Of a DNA stretch of 64,000 bases, positions 25,717-33,589 are shown one piece after another (position 1 is the first letter of the stretch; each line of letters starts with the position of its first letter). The notes beneath the pieces were generated by a model, which was given only the letters and a program-made list of their open reading frames with translations, did no database searches and was not told the origin of the DNA. The DNA is from Streptomyces asiaticus (GTDB lineage Bacteria; Actinomycetota; Actinomycetes; Streptomycetales; Streptomycetaceae). The stretch is taken from assembly GCF_018138715.1 (NCBI RefSeq), contig NZ_JAGSHX010000006.1:868001-932000 (forward strand), read 5' to 3'. The position numbers were made by a program, and so were the translations under genes.

Positions 25717-25721
25717 CCGGA

Positions 25722-26510
25722 TCAGCGCCCCTGCCACTTGGGTTCGCGCTTCTCCAGGAACGCCGAGACGCCCTCGTTCGCGTCCTCGGAGTTGAGCGCC
25801 ACGCCCACGGCGAGGTGCTCCATCACCATCAGCGACTGGGTGTCGGCGTCCAGGCTGCGGTCGATCGTCATCTTGGTGAGCCACATCGTGAAGGGGCTCT
25901 TGTCCGCGAGGTGGCTGATGAACTCCTCCACCGTCGCGTCCAGCTCGTCGGCCGGGGCCGACTTGTTGATCAGCCCGAACTCGGCGGCCTCGACCCCGGA
26001 GAGCAGCTTGCCGGTGAGCATCAGCTCCTTGGTCTTACGGATACCGATCATGCGCGGCACCCGGTAGATCGGACCGGCCCCGCCGAACAGCGCACGGCGG
26101 ATGTGGAAGTCGCCGATCTTCGCGTCGTCGGCGGAGATGGCGAAGTCACAGGAGATCATGATCTCGAAGCCACCGGCGGTGACGTGGCCCTCCAGGACCG
26201 CGACCGAAGGGGTCTTCATCGAGTACAGGCGGTCGCACACCTTCGCGGACTTCACCGCGACGTCGATCGCGTTCGACTTGCCGACGTACTCGGCCTTCAG
26301 GCTGTCCAGGTCGAAGCCCGAGCAGAAGGTGCCGCCACGGCCGCGCACCACCAGGACCCGCAGGTCGGGGTCCTCGTCCACCTCGGTGATGATCTCGTCG
26401 AGCCGGTCCAGGATCGGCACCGTGACGCAGTTCTTCTTCCACGGACGGTTGAGCCACACCCGGGCGACGTGTCCATCGCGCTCGAACTGGATCTCGTCTT
26501 CCGTTGTCAT
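25722..26510 (-). CDS. Enoyl-CoA hydratase family protein, first gene of the ten-gene operon
   Basis: 262 residues of the crotonase fold: 'GGTFCSGFDLDSL' and 'VTAGGFEIMISCDFAIS' supply the oxyanion hole; 'RRALFGGAGPIYRVPRMIG' and a C-terminal 'NEGVSAFLEKREPKWQG' follow. ATG preceded by GGTGAGGG, with a TetR-type palindrome about 20-30 bp upstream, so this gene heads the unit hydratase-DUF35-thiolase-ACAD-kinase-ACAD-SDR-SDR-hydratase-thiolase. Confidence 0.9.
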   Translation of the reverse strand: MTTEDEIQFERDGHVARVWLNRPWKKNCVTVPILDRLDEIITEVDEDPDLRVLVVRGRGGTFCSGFDLDSLKAEYVGKSNAIDVAVKSAKVCDRLYSMKTPSVAVLEGHVTAGGFEIMISCDFAISADDAKIGDFHIRRALFGGAGPIYRVPRMIGIRKTKELMLTGKLLSGVEAAEFGLINKSAPADELDATVEEFISHLADKSPFTMWLTKMTIDRSLDADTQSLMVMEHLAVGVALNSEDANEGVSAFLEKREPKWQGR

Positions 26511-26527
26511 CCCTCACCCCTCTGAAA

Positions 26528-26541
26528 CTGAACTGAATTCA
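26528..26541. promoter_or_regulatory. TetR-type operator of the ten-gene operon
   Basis: CTGAACTGAATTCA, a near-palindrome matching the island consensus, 18 bp upstream of the first start codon. Confidence 0.7.
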
Positions 26542-26604
26542 CTACAACTCTGATTCCAATGCCGCACGGTGTCAAGCCCTTGATCGAGACATACCTATTG
26601 CGGT

Positions 26605-27786
26605 TCAGGCGGCGGGACGGGGGGTGGCGGTGCGGGCGGCGGGACCGACGAGCCCGGCGAGCCGGGCCCGGTGCTGGTCCGCGGTGCCGAACAGCACCTC
26701 GGCGCCGCGCGCCCGGCGCACATACAGATGGGCCGGGTGCTCCCAGGTGAAGCCGATACCGCCGTGCAGCTGGACATACTCGGCCGTCGCCAGGCGGAAG
26801 GTCTCGGAACAGACCACGGCGGCGGCACAGGCGGCCACCGGCAACTGCGGGGAGGCGACGGCCGCGCAGGCGGTCGCGTACGCGGACGCCGAACGCGCCG
26901 CCTCCAGCGCCACCAGCACATCGGCCAGCCGGTGCTTGACGGCCTGGAAGGACCCGATGGGACGGCCGAACTGGTGGCGCTGCGCCACGAACGCGACCGT
27001 GGCGTCCAGCGCGTGGCCGCTGCCGCCGACCTGCTCGGCGGCGAGCGCGGCCCGTCCGGCGTCCAACGTCGCCGACACCGCGCCCTCCGTGCCGTCCGCC
27101 GTGCCCTCGGCGCCGTCGGCCGCGCCTACGGCGGCGGCCGGGGCGCCCCGGAACTCCACCAGCGCCTGGCGCCGGGTCTCGTCCAGGACGCGGCGCGGAG
27201 TCCGCCGGCAGCTGTCAGGGGCGGGCTCACAGGCGAAGAGCCGGGGCCCGGCGGGCGTTCCGGCCCGCACCAGGATCAGCTCCGCACCGGCCCCGTCGAG
27301 TACGAAGTCGGTCTGCCCGCGCAGCACCCAGCCGCCGCTCCCCCGCTCCGCGGCGACGCCGGGCACGCCGTCGTCGAACCCGGCCACGGTGGCGGTGAGC
27401 GTGCCGTCGGCGATCCGGGGCAGATAGCGCTCGCATGCCGTACGGTCGCCGCTGAGCAGCAGGGCGTGCGCGGCCAGGACCACCGTGGGCAGCAGCGGCC
27501 CGCAGTACAGGGCGCGCCCGGACTCCTCCAGGGCCACGGCCAGCTCGGCGAAGGTGAAGCCCGACCCGCCGTACTCCTCCGGAACGGCCAGCCCATGGAC
27601 CCCGATCTCACGCGCGAGCCGCGCCCAGAGCGCTTCGTCGTATCCACGCGGGGTGGCCAGATGTGTGCGCAGATCCTCGACGCCGCTCGTCTCGGCGTAG
27701 AAGTCCCGCAGGACGGTTCGGAGTTGTCGTTGTTCATCCGTTTCGGACAGCAGCTGGGGGGCGATCTCGGGGTGGCGATGGTGCAT
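26605..27786 (-). CDS. Divergent acyl-CoA dehydrogenase subunit
   Basis: 393 residues with ACAD helices at both ends ('GVHGLAVPEEYGGSGFTFAELAVALEESG', 'FGRPIGSFQAVKHRLADVLVALE', 'LHGGIGFTWEHPAHLYVRRA'), but the middle beta domain lacks the usual T-E-x-x-x-G-S-D loop and carries an Ala/Gly/Glu/Thr low-complexity insertion (about residues 218-240). Such divergent members often pair with a second ACAD in alpha2beta2 enzymes, as in actinobacterial steroid side-chain dehydrogenases. ATG preceded by GGAGATCCC. Single-gene unit behind its own operator. Confidence 0.87.
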   Translation of the reverse strand: MHHRHPEIAPQLLSETDEQRQLRTVLRDFYAETSGVEDLRTHLATPRGYDEALWARLAREIGVHGLAVPEEYGGSGFTFAELAVALEESGRALYCGPLLPTVVLAAHALLLSGDRTACERYLPRIADGTLTATVAGFDDGVPGVAAERGSGGWVLRGQTDFVLDGAGAELILVRAGTPAGPRLFACEPAPDSCRRTPRRVLDETRRQALVEFRGAPAAAVGAADGAEGTADGTEGAVSATLDAGRAALAAEQVGGSGHALDATVAFVAQRHQFGRPIGSFQAVKHRLADVLVALEAARSASAYATACAAVASPQLPVAACAAAVVCSETFRLATAEYVQLHGGIGFTWEHPAHLYVRRARGAEVLFGTADQHRARLAGLVGPAARTATPRPAA

Positions 27787-27826
27787 GGGATCTCCATCGT
27801 GGTCGTACGACGGCCGGAAGATACAA

Positions 27827-27843
27827 GAATTGAACTCAATTCA
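27827..27843. promoter_or_regulatory. TetR-type operator upstream of the divergent ACAD gene
   Basis: GAATTGAACTCAATTCA, an almost perfect palindrome (GAATTGA/TCAATTC arms) and the best-preserved copy of the island motif; 41 bp upstream of the ATG. Confidence 0.75.
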
Positions 27844-27924
27844 AGACCGTAGGCATCGAACTCCGCGTGGGCAAGACCCGCACCGCGGGCAGCACCCGCA
27901 CCGCGCCCGCCCCGGACACCCGGC

Positions 27925-28728
27925 TCAGGCGGTGAACCGGCCGCCGTTGGCGAGCAGCACCGCGCCGACCAGGTTCGCCGCGGCGTCGCTCACCAGGAAG
28001 AGGGCGATCTCGGATATCTCCTCGGGCGTCGCGTACGGGCGCACCCGCGGGTCGGCGAAACCGGCCCGCAGCGCCTCGGGGGTGCGGGCCGCCATCCCCG
28101 TCTCGGTCGGCCCCGGCGCCACGACGTTCACGCGGATCCCGGACGCGATGACCTCCTTGGCCACGCCCTGGGCCAGCGCGTGCACACCCGCCTTGGAGGC
28201 CGCGTAATGGGGGTAGCCGACGGGGGCGTCGAAGGCCGACGACGAGCCGATCACCGCGATCGCCCCGGCCCCGGCGGGCCGCATGACCCGCACCGCGGCG
28301 CGCAGCACATGGAAGGTTCCGTCCAGGTTCACGCGCAGGACCCGCCGCCAGGAGGCGTCGTCGAGGGAGTCGGTCAGCTCGACCGGCCGCCCTTCGACCA
28401 CCGCGTCCGCGATGCGCCGCTTCGCCTCCGGATCGTCCACCCCCGCCGCGTGCACCAGGACGTCGAGCCGCCCGTACCGGCGCAGTACCTCCTGGAAGGC
28501 GCCGTCGACGGCCGCCGCGTCCGTCACGTCGAGCGCGATCGGCCTGGCGCCGGGCAGCTCCTCGGCGACCGCCGCGGCGCCCTCCCCGTTCACATCCGCC
28601 AGGACGACGGCCGCCGCCCCTTCCGCGGCCAGCTGCCGGGCGACCGCCGCGCCCATGCCGGAAGCGGCTCCCGTCACCATCGCGACCCGGCCGGCGAACC
28701 TCCCGGCGCGGACATCCCCGCGTGTCAC
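27925..28728 (-). CDS. SDR family oxidoreductase 3
   Basis: 267 residues from the GTG at 28728, which has AAGGGAG 8 bases ahead (a GTG at 28743 is less well supported). Motifs: 'TGAASGMGAAVA', 'VHAAGVDDPE' in place of NNAG, 'IGSSSAF', 'YAASK' and 'APGPTETGMA'. Asp after strand 2 ('VVLADVNGE') suggests NAD(H). Divergent from the alcohol dehydrogenase across a region with one operator. Confidence 0.88.
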   Translation of the reverse strand: MTRGDVRAGRFAGRVAMVTGAASGMGAAVARQLAAEGAAAVVLADVNGEGAAAVAEELPGARPIALDVTDAAAVDGAFQEVLRRYGRLDVLVHAAGVDDPEAKRRIADAVVEGRPVELTDSLDDASWRRVLRVNLDGTFHVLRAAVRVMRPAGAGAIAVIGSSSAFDAPVGYPHYAASKAGVHALAQGVAKEVIASGIRVNVVAPGPTETGMAARTPEALRAGFADPRVRPYATPEEISEIALFLVSDAAANLVGAVLLANGGRFTA

Positions 28729-28759
28729 ATGGACTCCCTTCACTTGCCAGGACCATCTA

Positions 28760-28773
28760 TTGAACCGACTTCA
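28760..28773. promoter_or_regulatory. TetR-type operator between SDR 3 and the alcohol dehydrogenase
   Basis: TTGAACCGACTTCA matches the consensus at both arms. It lies in the 95-bp divergent gap and could control both directions. Confidence 0.6.
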
Positions 28774-28823
28774 CCTCTGTTACCGTGGCAGCCGCAGCGC
28801 TGACAAGACCCGGGACGGTGAAG

Positions 28824-29864
28824 ATGAGGGCACTGCGGTTGACGGCCTGGGGCGAGGCTCCGGCATCGGTTGAGGTCGAGCGGCCCGTCCCCCACGGCGC
28901 CGAGGTGCTGGTGCGGGTCGAAGCCGCCGGACTGTGCCGCTCCGATCTGCACGTCATGGACGCTCCTCCGGGAGCGCTCCCCTACCGGCTGCCGTTCACC
29001 CTCGGCCATGAGATCGCCGGGCAGGTCACGGACCTGGGGCCGGACGCCGACGGGGTGGCGGCAGGTGACCGTGTGGTGGTCTACGGGCCGTGGGGCTGCG
29101 GCTCCTGCGCGCGTTGCGCCGCGGGCTCCGGCAACTACTGCGACCGGCGTGACACCCTCGCCTGGCACGGGGCGGGACTGGGCCGGGACGGCGGCATGGC
29201 CGAGTATCTGCTCGTCCCGTCCGCCCGCCATCTGGTGCCGATCGGCGACCTGCCGGCCGACCAGGCCGCCCCGCTCTCCGACGCGGGCCTGACCTCCTAC
29301 CACGCCGTGTCCGGGCTCCGGCCCGCACTCGGCGAGGGCACCACCGCCGTCGTCATCGGTGTCGGCGGGCTCGGCCACCTGGCCGTCCAGATCCTCCGTG
29401 CCACCACCGAGAGCCGGGTGCTTGCGGTCGATGTCCGGGAGGACGCCCTGGCCCTCGCGGACCGTTCCGGCGCGGACTTCTCCACCCTGATGCGGCCGGA
29501 CACCGCCCGCGCGCTGCGGGCGCGAAGCGGTGACGTGGGAGCGGACGCCGTGCTCGACTTCGTCGGCACCGCACAGACACTGGAACTCGCGGTCGGCGTC
29601 CTGCGCCCCGGTGGCGAACTCGCCTTCGTCGGAAGCGGGGGCGGCAGCCTGACGGTGGCCAAGCCGGGTGTCCTCCCGGCCGGCTTCCGGCTCTCGCTGC
29701 CCTTCTGGGGAACTCGACACGAATTGGCCGGGGTGGTCACGCTGGCACGTTCGGGAGCGCTCCGCGTCGAGACGGAACACTTCCCGCTGTCCGCCGCTGC
29801 GGAGGCGATCGACCGGCTTCGCCGGGGCGCGGCTCGGGGCCGGACCGTGCTCGTCCCCAACTGA
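28824..29864 (+). CDS. Zinc-dependent alcohol dehydrogenase (MDR family)
   Basis: 346 residues. Catalytic zinc ligands 'GLCRSDLHVMD' (Cys) and 'TLGHEIAG' (His-Glu); structural zinc Cys cluster in 'GCGSCARCAAGSGNYC'; Rossmann loop 'VIGVGGLGHLAVQ' with Asp in 'VLAVDVRED', favouring NAD. Oxidises an alcohol or reduces an aldehyde/ketone of the pathway. ATG at 28824 matches the family's start better than an upstream frame opening at 28785. Confidence 0.9.
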   Translation: MRALRLTAWGEAPASVEVERPVPHGAEVLVRVEAAGLCRSDLHVMDAPPGALPYRLPFTLGHEIAGQVTDLGPDADGVAAGDRVVVYGPWGCGSCARCAAGSGNYCDRRDTLAWHGAGLGRDGGMAEYLLVPSARHLVPIGDLPADQAAPLSDAGLTSYHAVSGLRPALGEGTTAVVIGVGGLGHLAVQILRATTESRVLAVDVREDALALADRSGADFSTLMRPDTARALRARSGDVGADAVLDFVGTAQTLELAVGVLRPGGELAFVGSGGGSLTVAKPGVLPAGFRLSLPFWGTRHELAGVVTLARSGALRVETEHFPLSAAAEAIDRLRRGAARGRTVLVPN

Positions 29865-29891
29865 TCACATTCGCGGTGAACCGATGGCTCC

Positions 29892-29936
29892 GGCTCAGGG
29901 ATGCCGGGCTCAGGGATGCCGGGCTCAGGGATGCGG
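29892..29936. repeat. Three 15-bp tandem repeats in the leader of SDR 4
   Basis: Units GGCTCAGGGATGCCG at 29892, 29907 and 29922 (last one 14/15). They fill the gap between the alcohol dehydrogenase stop and the SDR ribosome-binding site and are in frame with the SDR, where they would read LRDAG if translated. Confidence 0.9.
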
Positions 29937-29950
29937 AAGGGAAGTTCAGC

Positions 29951-30700
29951 ATGCGCTTCGACGGAAGAGTGGCGATCGTCACCGGCGGCGCCCGGGGCAT
30001 GGGTGCCACGCATGTACGGGAGCTGGTCGCGGAGGGCGCCCGGGTCGCCGTCTGTGACCTGCTGGACGACGAGGGGGAGGCCCTGGCCGGGGAACTGGCC
30101 CCTGCGCGGTACTGCCACCTCGACGTCACCGACGAAGCGGAGTGGCGGTCCGTCGTCCGCACGGTCGAGGACACCCTCGGACCCGTGGACGTCCTGGTCA
30201 ACAACGCGGGGATCATGCACTACGGCGGTGTGGAAGGGCAGTCGCCCGAGCACTTCCGCCGGATCATCGACGTCAATCTGGTGGGCGCCTTCCTCGGCAT
30301 GCACACCGTCCTCCCCGGTATGCGCGAGCGCGGCCACGGAGCCGTCGTCAACGTCTCCTCGGCCGCCGGGATGACGGGTTTCGCCCATGGCATCGGCTAT
30401 GTGGCGAGCAAGTGGGGGGTGCGCGGGATGACCAAGGCCGCCGCACTGGACATGGCGGGCAGCGGGGTGCGTATCAACTCCGTCCACCCCGGGGTCATCC
30501 GTACGCCCATGGGTGAGAGTGCCTCACCCGAACTCTTCGCTCATCAGCCCGTGGCACGCATCGGCGAGCCCGAGGAGGTCACCCGCATGGTGCTCTTCCT
30601 CGCGAGCGACGACGCCTCCTACACCACGGGTGGGGAGTTCCTCATCGACGGTGGCCAGACCATCGGCCTCGGCGGCCACTCCGCCACGACGGCGGACTGA
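29951..30700 (+). CDS. SDR family oxidoreductase 4
   Basis: 249 residues: 'TGGARGMGATHVRELV', 'NNAGIMHYGG', 'NVSSAAGMTG', 'YVASK' and 'HPGVIRTPMG'. 'VAVCDLLDDEG' (Asp after strand 2) suggests NAD(H); the layout resembles 3-alpha/20-beta-hydroxysteroid-type dehydrogenases, a group with broad cyclic-alcohol substrates. Follows the alcohol dehydrogenase by 86 bp, same strand, likely same transcript; GGAAGGGAAG upstream. Confidence 0.9.
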   Translation: MRFDGRVAIVTGGARGMGATHVRELVAEGARVAVCDLLDDEGEALAGELAPARYCHLDVTDEAEWRSVVRTVEDTLGPVDVLVNNAGIMHYGGVEGQSPEHFRRIIDVNLVGAFLGMHTVLPGMRERGHGAVVNVSSAAGMTGFAHGIGYVASKWGVRGMTKAAALDMAGSGVRINSVHPGVIRTPMGESASPELFAHQPVARIGEPEEVTRMVLFLASDDASYTTGGEFLIDGGQTIGLGGHSATTAD

Positions 30701-30735
30701 CGCGGCACGGTGGTCGGCGGCCACCGCGGCCGCCC

Positions 30736-32037
30736 CTATACGTCCTTGCGTACGGTGAACAGGGAACCGATCCCGATCAGGCAGACCAGCATGACGAAGA
30801 ACGCCGGGGAGAGCAGGTTCCCGGTCTTGTCCACGAGGAAGGCCGCGATGTACGGAGCCGTACCGCCCGCGAGGACGGTGCCGAGGTTGTACCCGATCGC
30901 CATGCCGGTGTAGCGGACCCGGCGCTCGAACAGATGCGGCCACAAGCTGGCCGCCGGGACCTGCACGAACGCACTGCCCAGCATCAGCAGGACATACGCC
31001 GCCCCGGCCAGGGCCAGGCTGTGCCGGCCCATGAGCATCATCGCGGGGTAGGCGGTCACCAGAAAGGCCAGCAAGCCGCCCATCAGGACGCGGCGGCAGC
31101 CGAACCGGGCGGAGAGCCAGCCGGCCGGGACCATGAGCAACACGGTGACCAGCACGACGCCCGAGCTCAGCCAGTACACCTTCGTGGTGTCGAATCCGAG
31201 GTTGGTGGTCATATAGATGCCGATGTACGTCAGCCCGAGGAAGATGGCGCCGCCCTGGGCCATGGCCAGGCCGACGGACTGCAACAGCGGCACACGGTGA
31301 GTGGACAGGACCTCCCGGATCGGAGCCGTGGGGATATCGGCGCGCTGTGCGGCCTCCTTGAATTCCGGGGTGTCCTCGATCCGCAGCCGGGCCCACAGAC
31401 AGATCAGGGTGAGCGGCACGGCCATCAAGAAGGGTAGCCGCCAGCCCCACTCGGCCATCTGGTCCTTGGTGGTGAAGGCGGAAATCGCTCCGGCCGTCGC
31501 GGCCGCGAACATGAACCCGAGGTTGGACCCGATGGGTGTGACGGCGCCGAGGAAGGCCCTGCGTTGAGGTGGCGCCGACTCGTAGATGTAGGTGTAGGCG
31601 CCGACGGACTCGCCGCCCGAGGAGATGCCCTGCACCATCCGGGTGAGGAAGAGGAGCACCGCGGCGACCACCCCGATCTGGCCGTAGGTGGGCAGCAGCC
31701 CCGTGACGCTGCTGGCCACCCCCATGCACAGCACCGAGGAGACCAGCGCCTTGCGACGCCCCCATCGGTCGCCGATCCATCCGAAGAAGACACCGCCGAT
31801 CGGCCGCACTACCAGGCCGGTGGCGAACACCGCGAGCGCCGCCAGCATCGAGGCCGTCGGATCGTTTCCCGGGAAGAACTGCGGAGCGATCGCCACGGCG
31901 AGATAGCCGTAGATGCTGAAGTCGTAGTACTCGATCAGGGTGCCTATGCTCCCGGCGAGCATCGCGCGCCGCACCGTCCGTGGATCGTACGACGCCGACT
32001 CCTCCCCTGGAGGTGCGGGCTGTTGTGTGGTGCTCAT
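30736..32037 (-). CDS. MFS permease, MHS (metabolite:H+ symporter) family
   Basis: 433 residues, 12 predicted helices. 'IEYYDFSIYGYLA', 'RPIGGVFFGWIGDRWGRRKAL' and 'RMVQGISSGGESVGAYTYI' are signatures of MHS carriers such as ShiA, KgtP and ProP-type symporters, which import organic acids. Likely uptake system for the island's substrate. Single-gene unit; a TetR-type palindrome lies about 65-75 bp upstream of the ATG. Confidence 0.9.
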   Translation of the reverse strand: MSTTQQPAPPGEESASYDPRTVRRAMLAGSIGTLIEYYDFSIYGYLAVAIAPQFFPGNDPTASMLAALAVFATGLVVRPIGGVFFGWIGDRWGRRKALVSSVLCMGVASSVTGLLPTYGQIGVVAAVLLFLTRMVQGISSGGESVGAYTYIYESAPPQRRAFLGAVTPIGSNLGFMFAAATAGAISAFTTKDQMAEWGWRLPFLMAVPLTLICLWARLRIEDTPEFKEAAQRADIPTAPIREVLSTHRVPLLQSVGLAMAQGGAIFLGLTYIGIYMTTNLGFDTTKVYWLSSGVVLVTVLLMVPAGWLSARFGCRRVLMGGLLAFLVTAYPAMMLMGRHSLALAGAAYVLLMLGSAFVQVPAASLWPHLFERRVRYTGMAIGYNLGTVLAGGTAPYIAAFLVDKTGNLLSPAFFVMLVCLIGIGSLFTVRKDV

Positions 32038-32099
32038 GTTCCGGCTCCCTTCCCAACGGCACGGTCCGGTGCCCTGCCGACGCCCGGGACGCTACAGAA

Positions 32100-32113
32100 C
32101 TGAACTCAGTACA
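32100..32113. promoter_or_regulatory. TetR-type operator of the MHS permease
   Basis: CTGAACTCAGTACA, identical over the first ten bases to the site in front of tetR. Confidence 0.7.
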
Positions 32114-32284
32114 GCTAGCCATCGAACAGGAGTTTTCTGCGGGAAGCGCGTCGGACGCCGTGGGCACGAGTGGGCGCGCGGACCAAAAGGGCTCTGAGCA
32201 TACACAGCCCGACCTGCGACTCAGGCGGCGGCGAAGCGCCACGCGGGACGGCCATGGCAGCGACACACGCCCGATCGGTTGATG

Positions 32285-32299
32285 ATCTGAATTGGATTC
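32285..32299. promoter_or_regulatory. TetR-type operator of the ACAD-kinase-SDR unit
   Basis: CTGAATTGGATTCGG, a weaker copy with CTGAAT/ATTCGG arms, about 90-100 bp upstream of the ACAD start. Confidence 0.5.
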
Positions 32300-32386
32300 G
32301 GTTTACTCGTAAGGGGCGGACGCACCATGTGCGCCGTCCGCGCCTCAGACCTACAGGTAGGCAGTAGCCAAGCTCGGGAGTGCAAC

Positions 32387-33589
32387 GTGCCCATCGGGTT
32401 CGAGATCGAGGAAAGAGTCGCGGAGATCGCGCGGCGCACCACCGAGTTCGTACGGGACGTGGTGATACCCGAGGAGCGGGTGTGTGACGGCGATGTCCAT
32501 GCCGGGCCGGAGCCGCTGCGCCGCCGGCTTCAGGACGCGGCCCGCGAGGCGGGGGTGTTCGCCCCGCACGTCGACGCCGAATGGGGCGGACTCGGACTGG
32601 ACCTGCGCGGGCAGGCAGTGGTGTTCGAAGCGGCCGGGTACTCGCTGCTGGGGCCACTCGCGCTCAACTGCGCGGCGCCCGACGAGGGCAACACACACCT
32701 GCTCGAGGTGGTGGCCACGAAGGAGCAGAAGGAGCGGTATCTGCGCCCGCTGGCGGCCGGTGAGACGCGCTCGTGTTTCGCGATGACCGAGCCGGCGCCG
32801 GGCGCCGGCTCCGACCCGCGCGCCCTCGCGACGACCGCGACGAGGATCGACGGCGGCTGGCGGATCGACGGCCGCAAGTGGTTCATCAGCGGCGCCGACG
32901 GGGCGGCCTTCGCCATCTGCATGGCCCGCACCAGCGGCGACCCGGGCGACCCGGGCGGCGCGACGATGTTCCTCGTCGCCGCCGACAACCCCGGCATGAA
33001 GATCGTCCGGAATATCGACACTCTGGACCGGGGTCTCTTCGGCGGCCACAGCGAAATCGCCTTCGAAGGCTGCGAGGTCGGGGACGAGGCCGTGCTGGGC
33101 GAGGTGGACCAGGGCTTCGGGTATGCCCAGGTACGCCTGGGGCCCGCGCGGATGACCCACTGCATGCGCTGGCTCGGAGTGGCCCGGCGGGCGCAGGACA
33201 TCGCCCTGGAGCGCGCGGCGGACCGTTCGGCCTTCGGCAAACCGCTGGCCGAACTGGGCATGGTGCAGCAGATGCTGGCCGACTCCGAGATCGACATCGA
33301 GACCGGCCGGGCGGTGCTGTGGCGGGCCTGCTGGGAGCTGGACCAGGGCCGCCCGGCCGCCCAGCACACCTCCATCGCCAAGACGTACGTCTCCGAGGCG
33401 GTGCACCGGGTGGTCGACCGGGCCGTCCAGATATGCGGTGCGCTCGGCATCTCGGGGGACGCCCCGCTGTCGCGGCTGTACCGCGAGGTGCGTCCGTTCC
33501 GTATCTACGACGGCCCTTCCGAGACCCATCGCTGGGCCATCGCCAAGCGCGCGGTGCGGGCGGCGCGGGAGCGGAGGGCGGCTCGGTGA
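32387..33589 (+). CDS. Acyl-CoA dehydrogenase, ACAD10/11-like
   Basis: 400 residues from a GTG with GGGAG ahead. 'SCFAMTEPAPGAGSDPRALATT' and 'WRIDGRKWFISGADG' are the FAD/substrate loop; the end 'RPFRIYDGPSETHRWAIAKRAV' again matches the ACAD10/11 branch. Its stop overlaps the kinase start (GTGA). With the following kinase and SDR it forms a second copy of the module found at 20.7-23 kb; the proteins are clearly diverged, so it is not a recent duplication. Confidence 0.91.
   Translation: MPIGFEIEERVAEIARRTTEFVRDVVIPEERVCDGDVHAGPEPLRRRLQDAAREAGVFAPHVDAEWGGLGLDLRGQAVVFEAAGYSLLGPLALNCAAPDEGNTHLLEVVATKEQKERYLRPLAAGETRSCFAMTEPAPGAGSDPRALATTATRIDGGWRIDGRKWFISGADGAAFAICMARTSGDPGDPGGATMFLVAADNPGMKIVRNIDTLDRGLFGGHSEIAFEGCEVGDEAVLGEVDQGFGYAQVRLGPARMTHCMRWLGVARRAQDIALERAADRSAFGKPLAELGMVQQMLADSEIDIETGRAVLWRACWELDQGRPAAQHTSIAKTYVSEAVHRVVDRAVQICGALGISGDAPLSRLYREVRPFRIYDGPSETHRWAIAKRAVRAARERRAAR

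Larger units (their letters stand above)
32038..32386. other. Divergent control region between MHS permease and ACAD
   Basis: 349 bp without a gene. It holds two TetR-type palindromes, one for each direction (32100 and 32285), and moderately AT-rich stretches around each. No convincing small gene or RNA was recognised in the roughly 170 bp between the two sites. Confidence 0.6.

Noticed and set aside
32038..32386. Small gene in the gap between the MHS permease and the ACAD
   Set aside because: Short open frames there have no ribosome-binding site or recognisable sequence and overlap the predicted operators.
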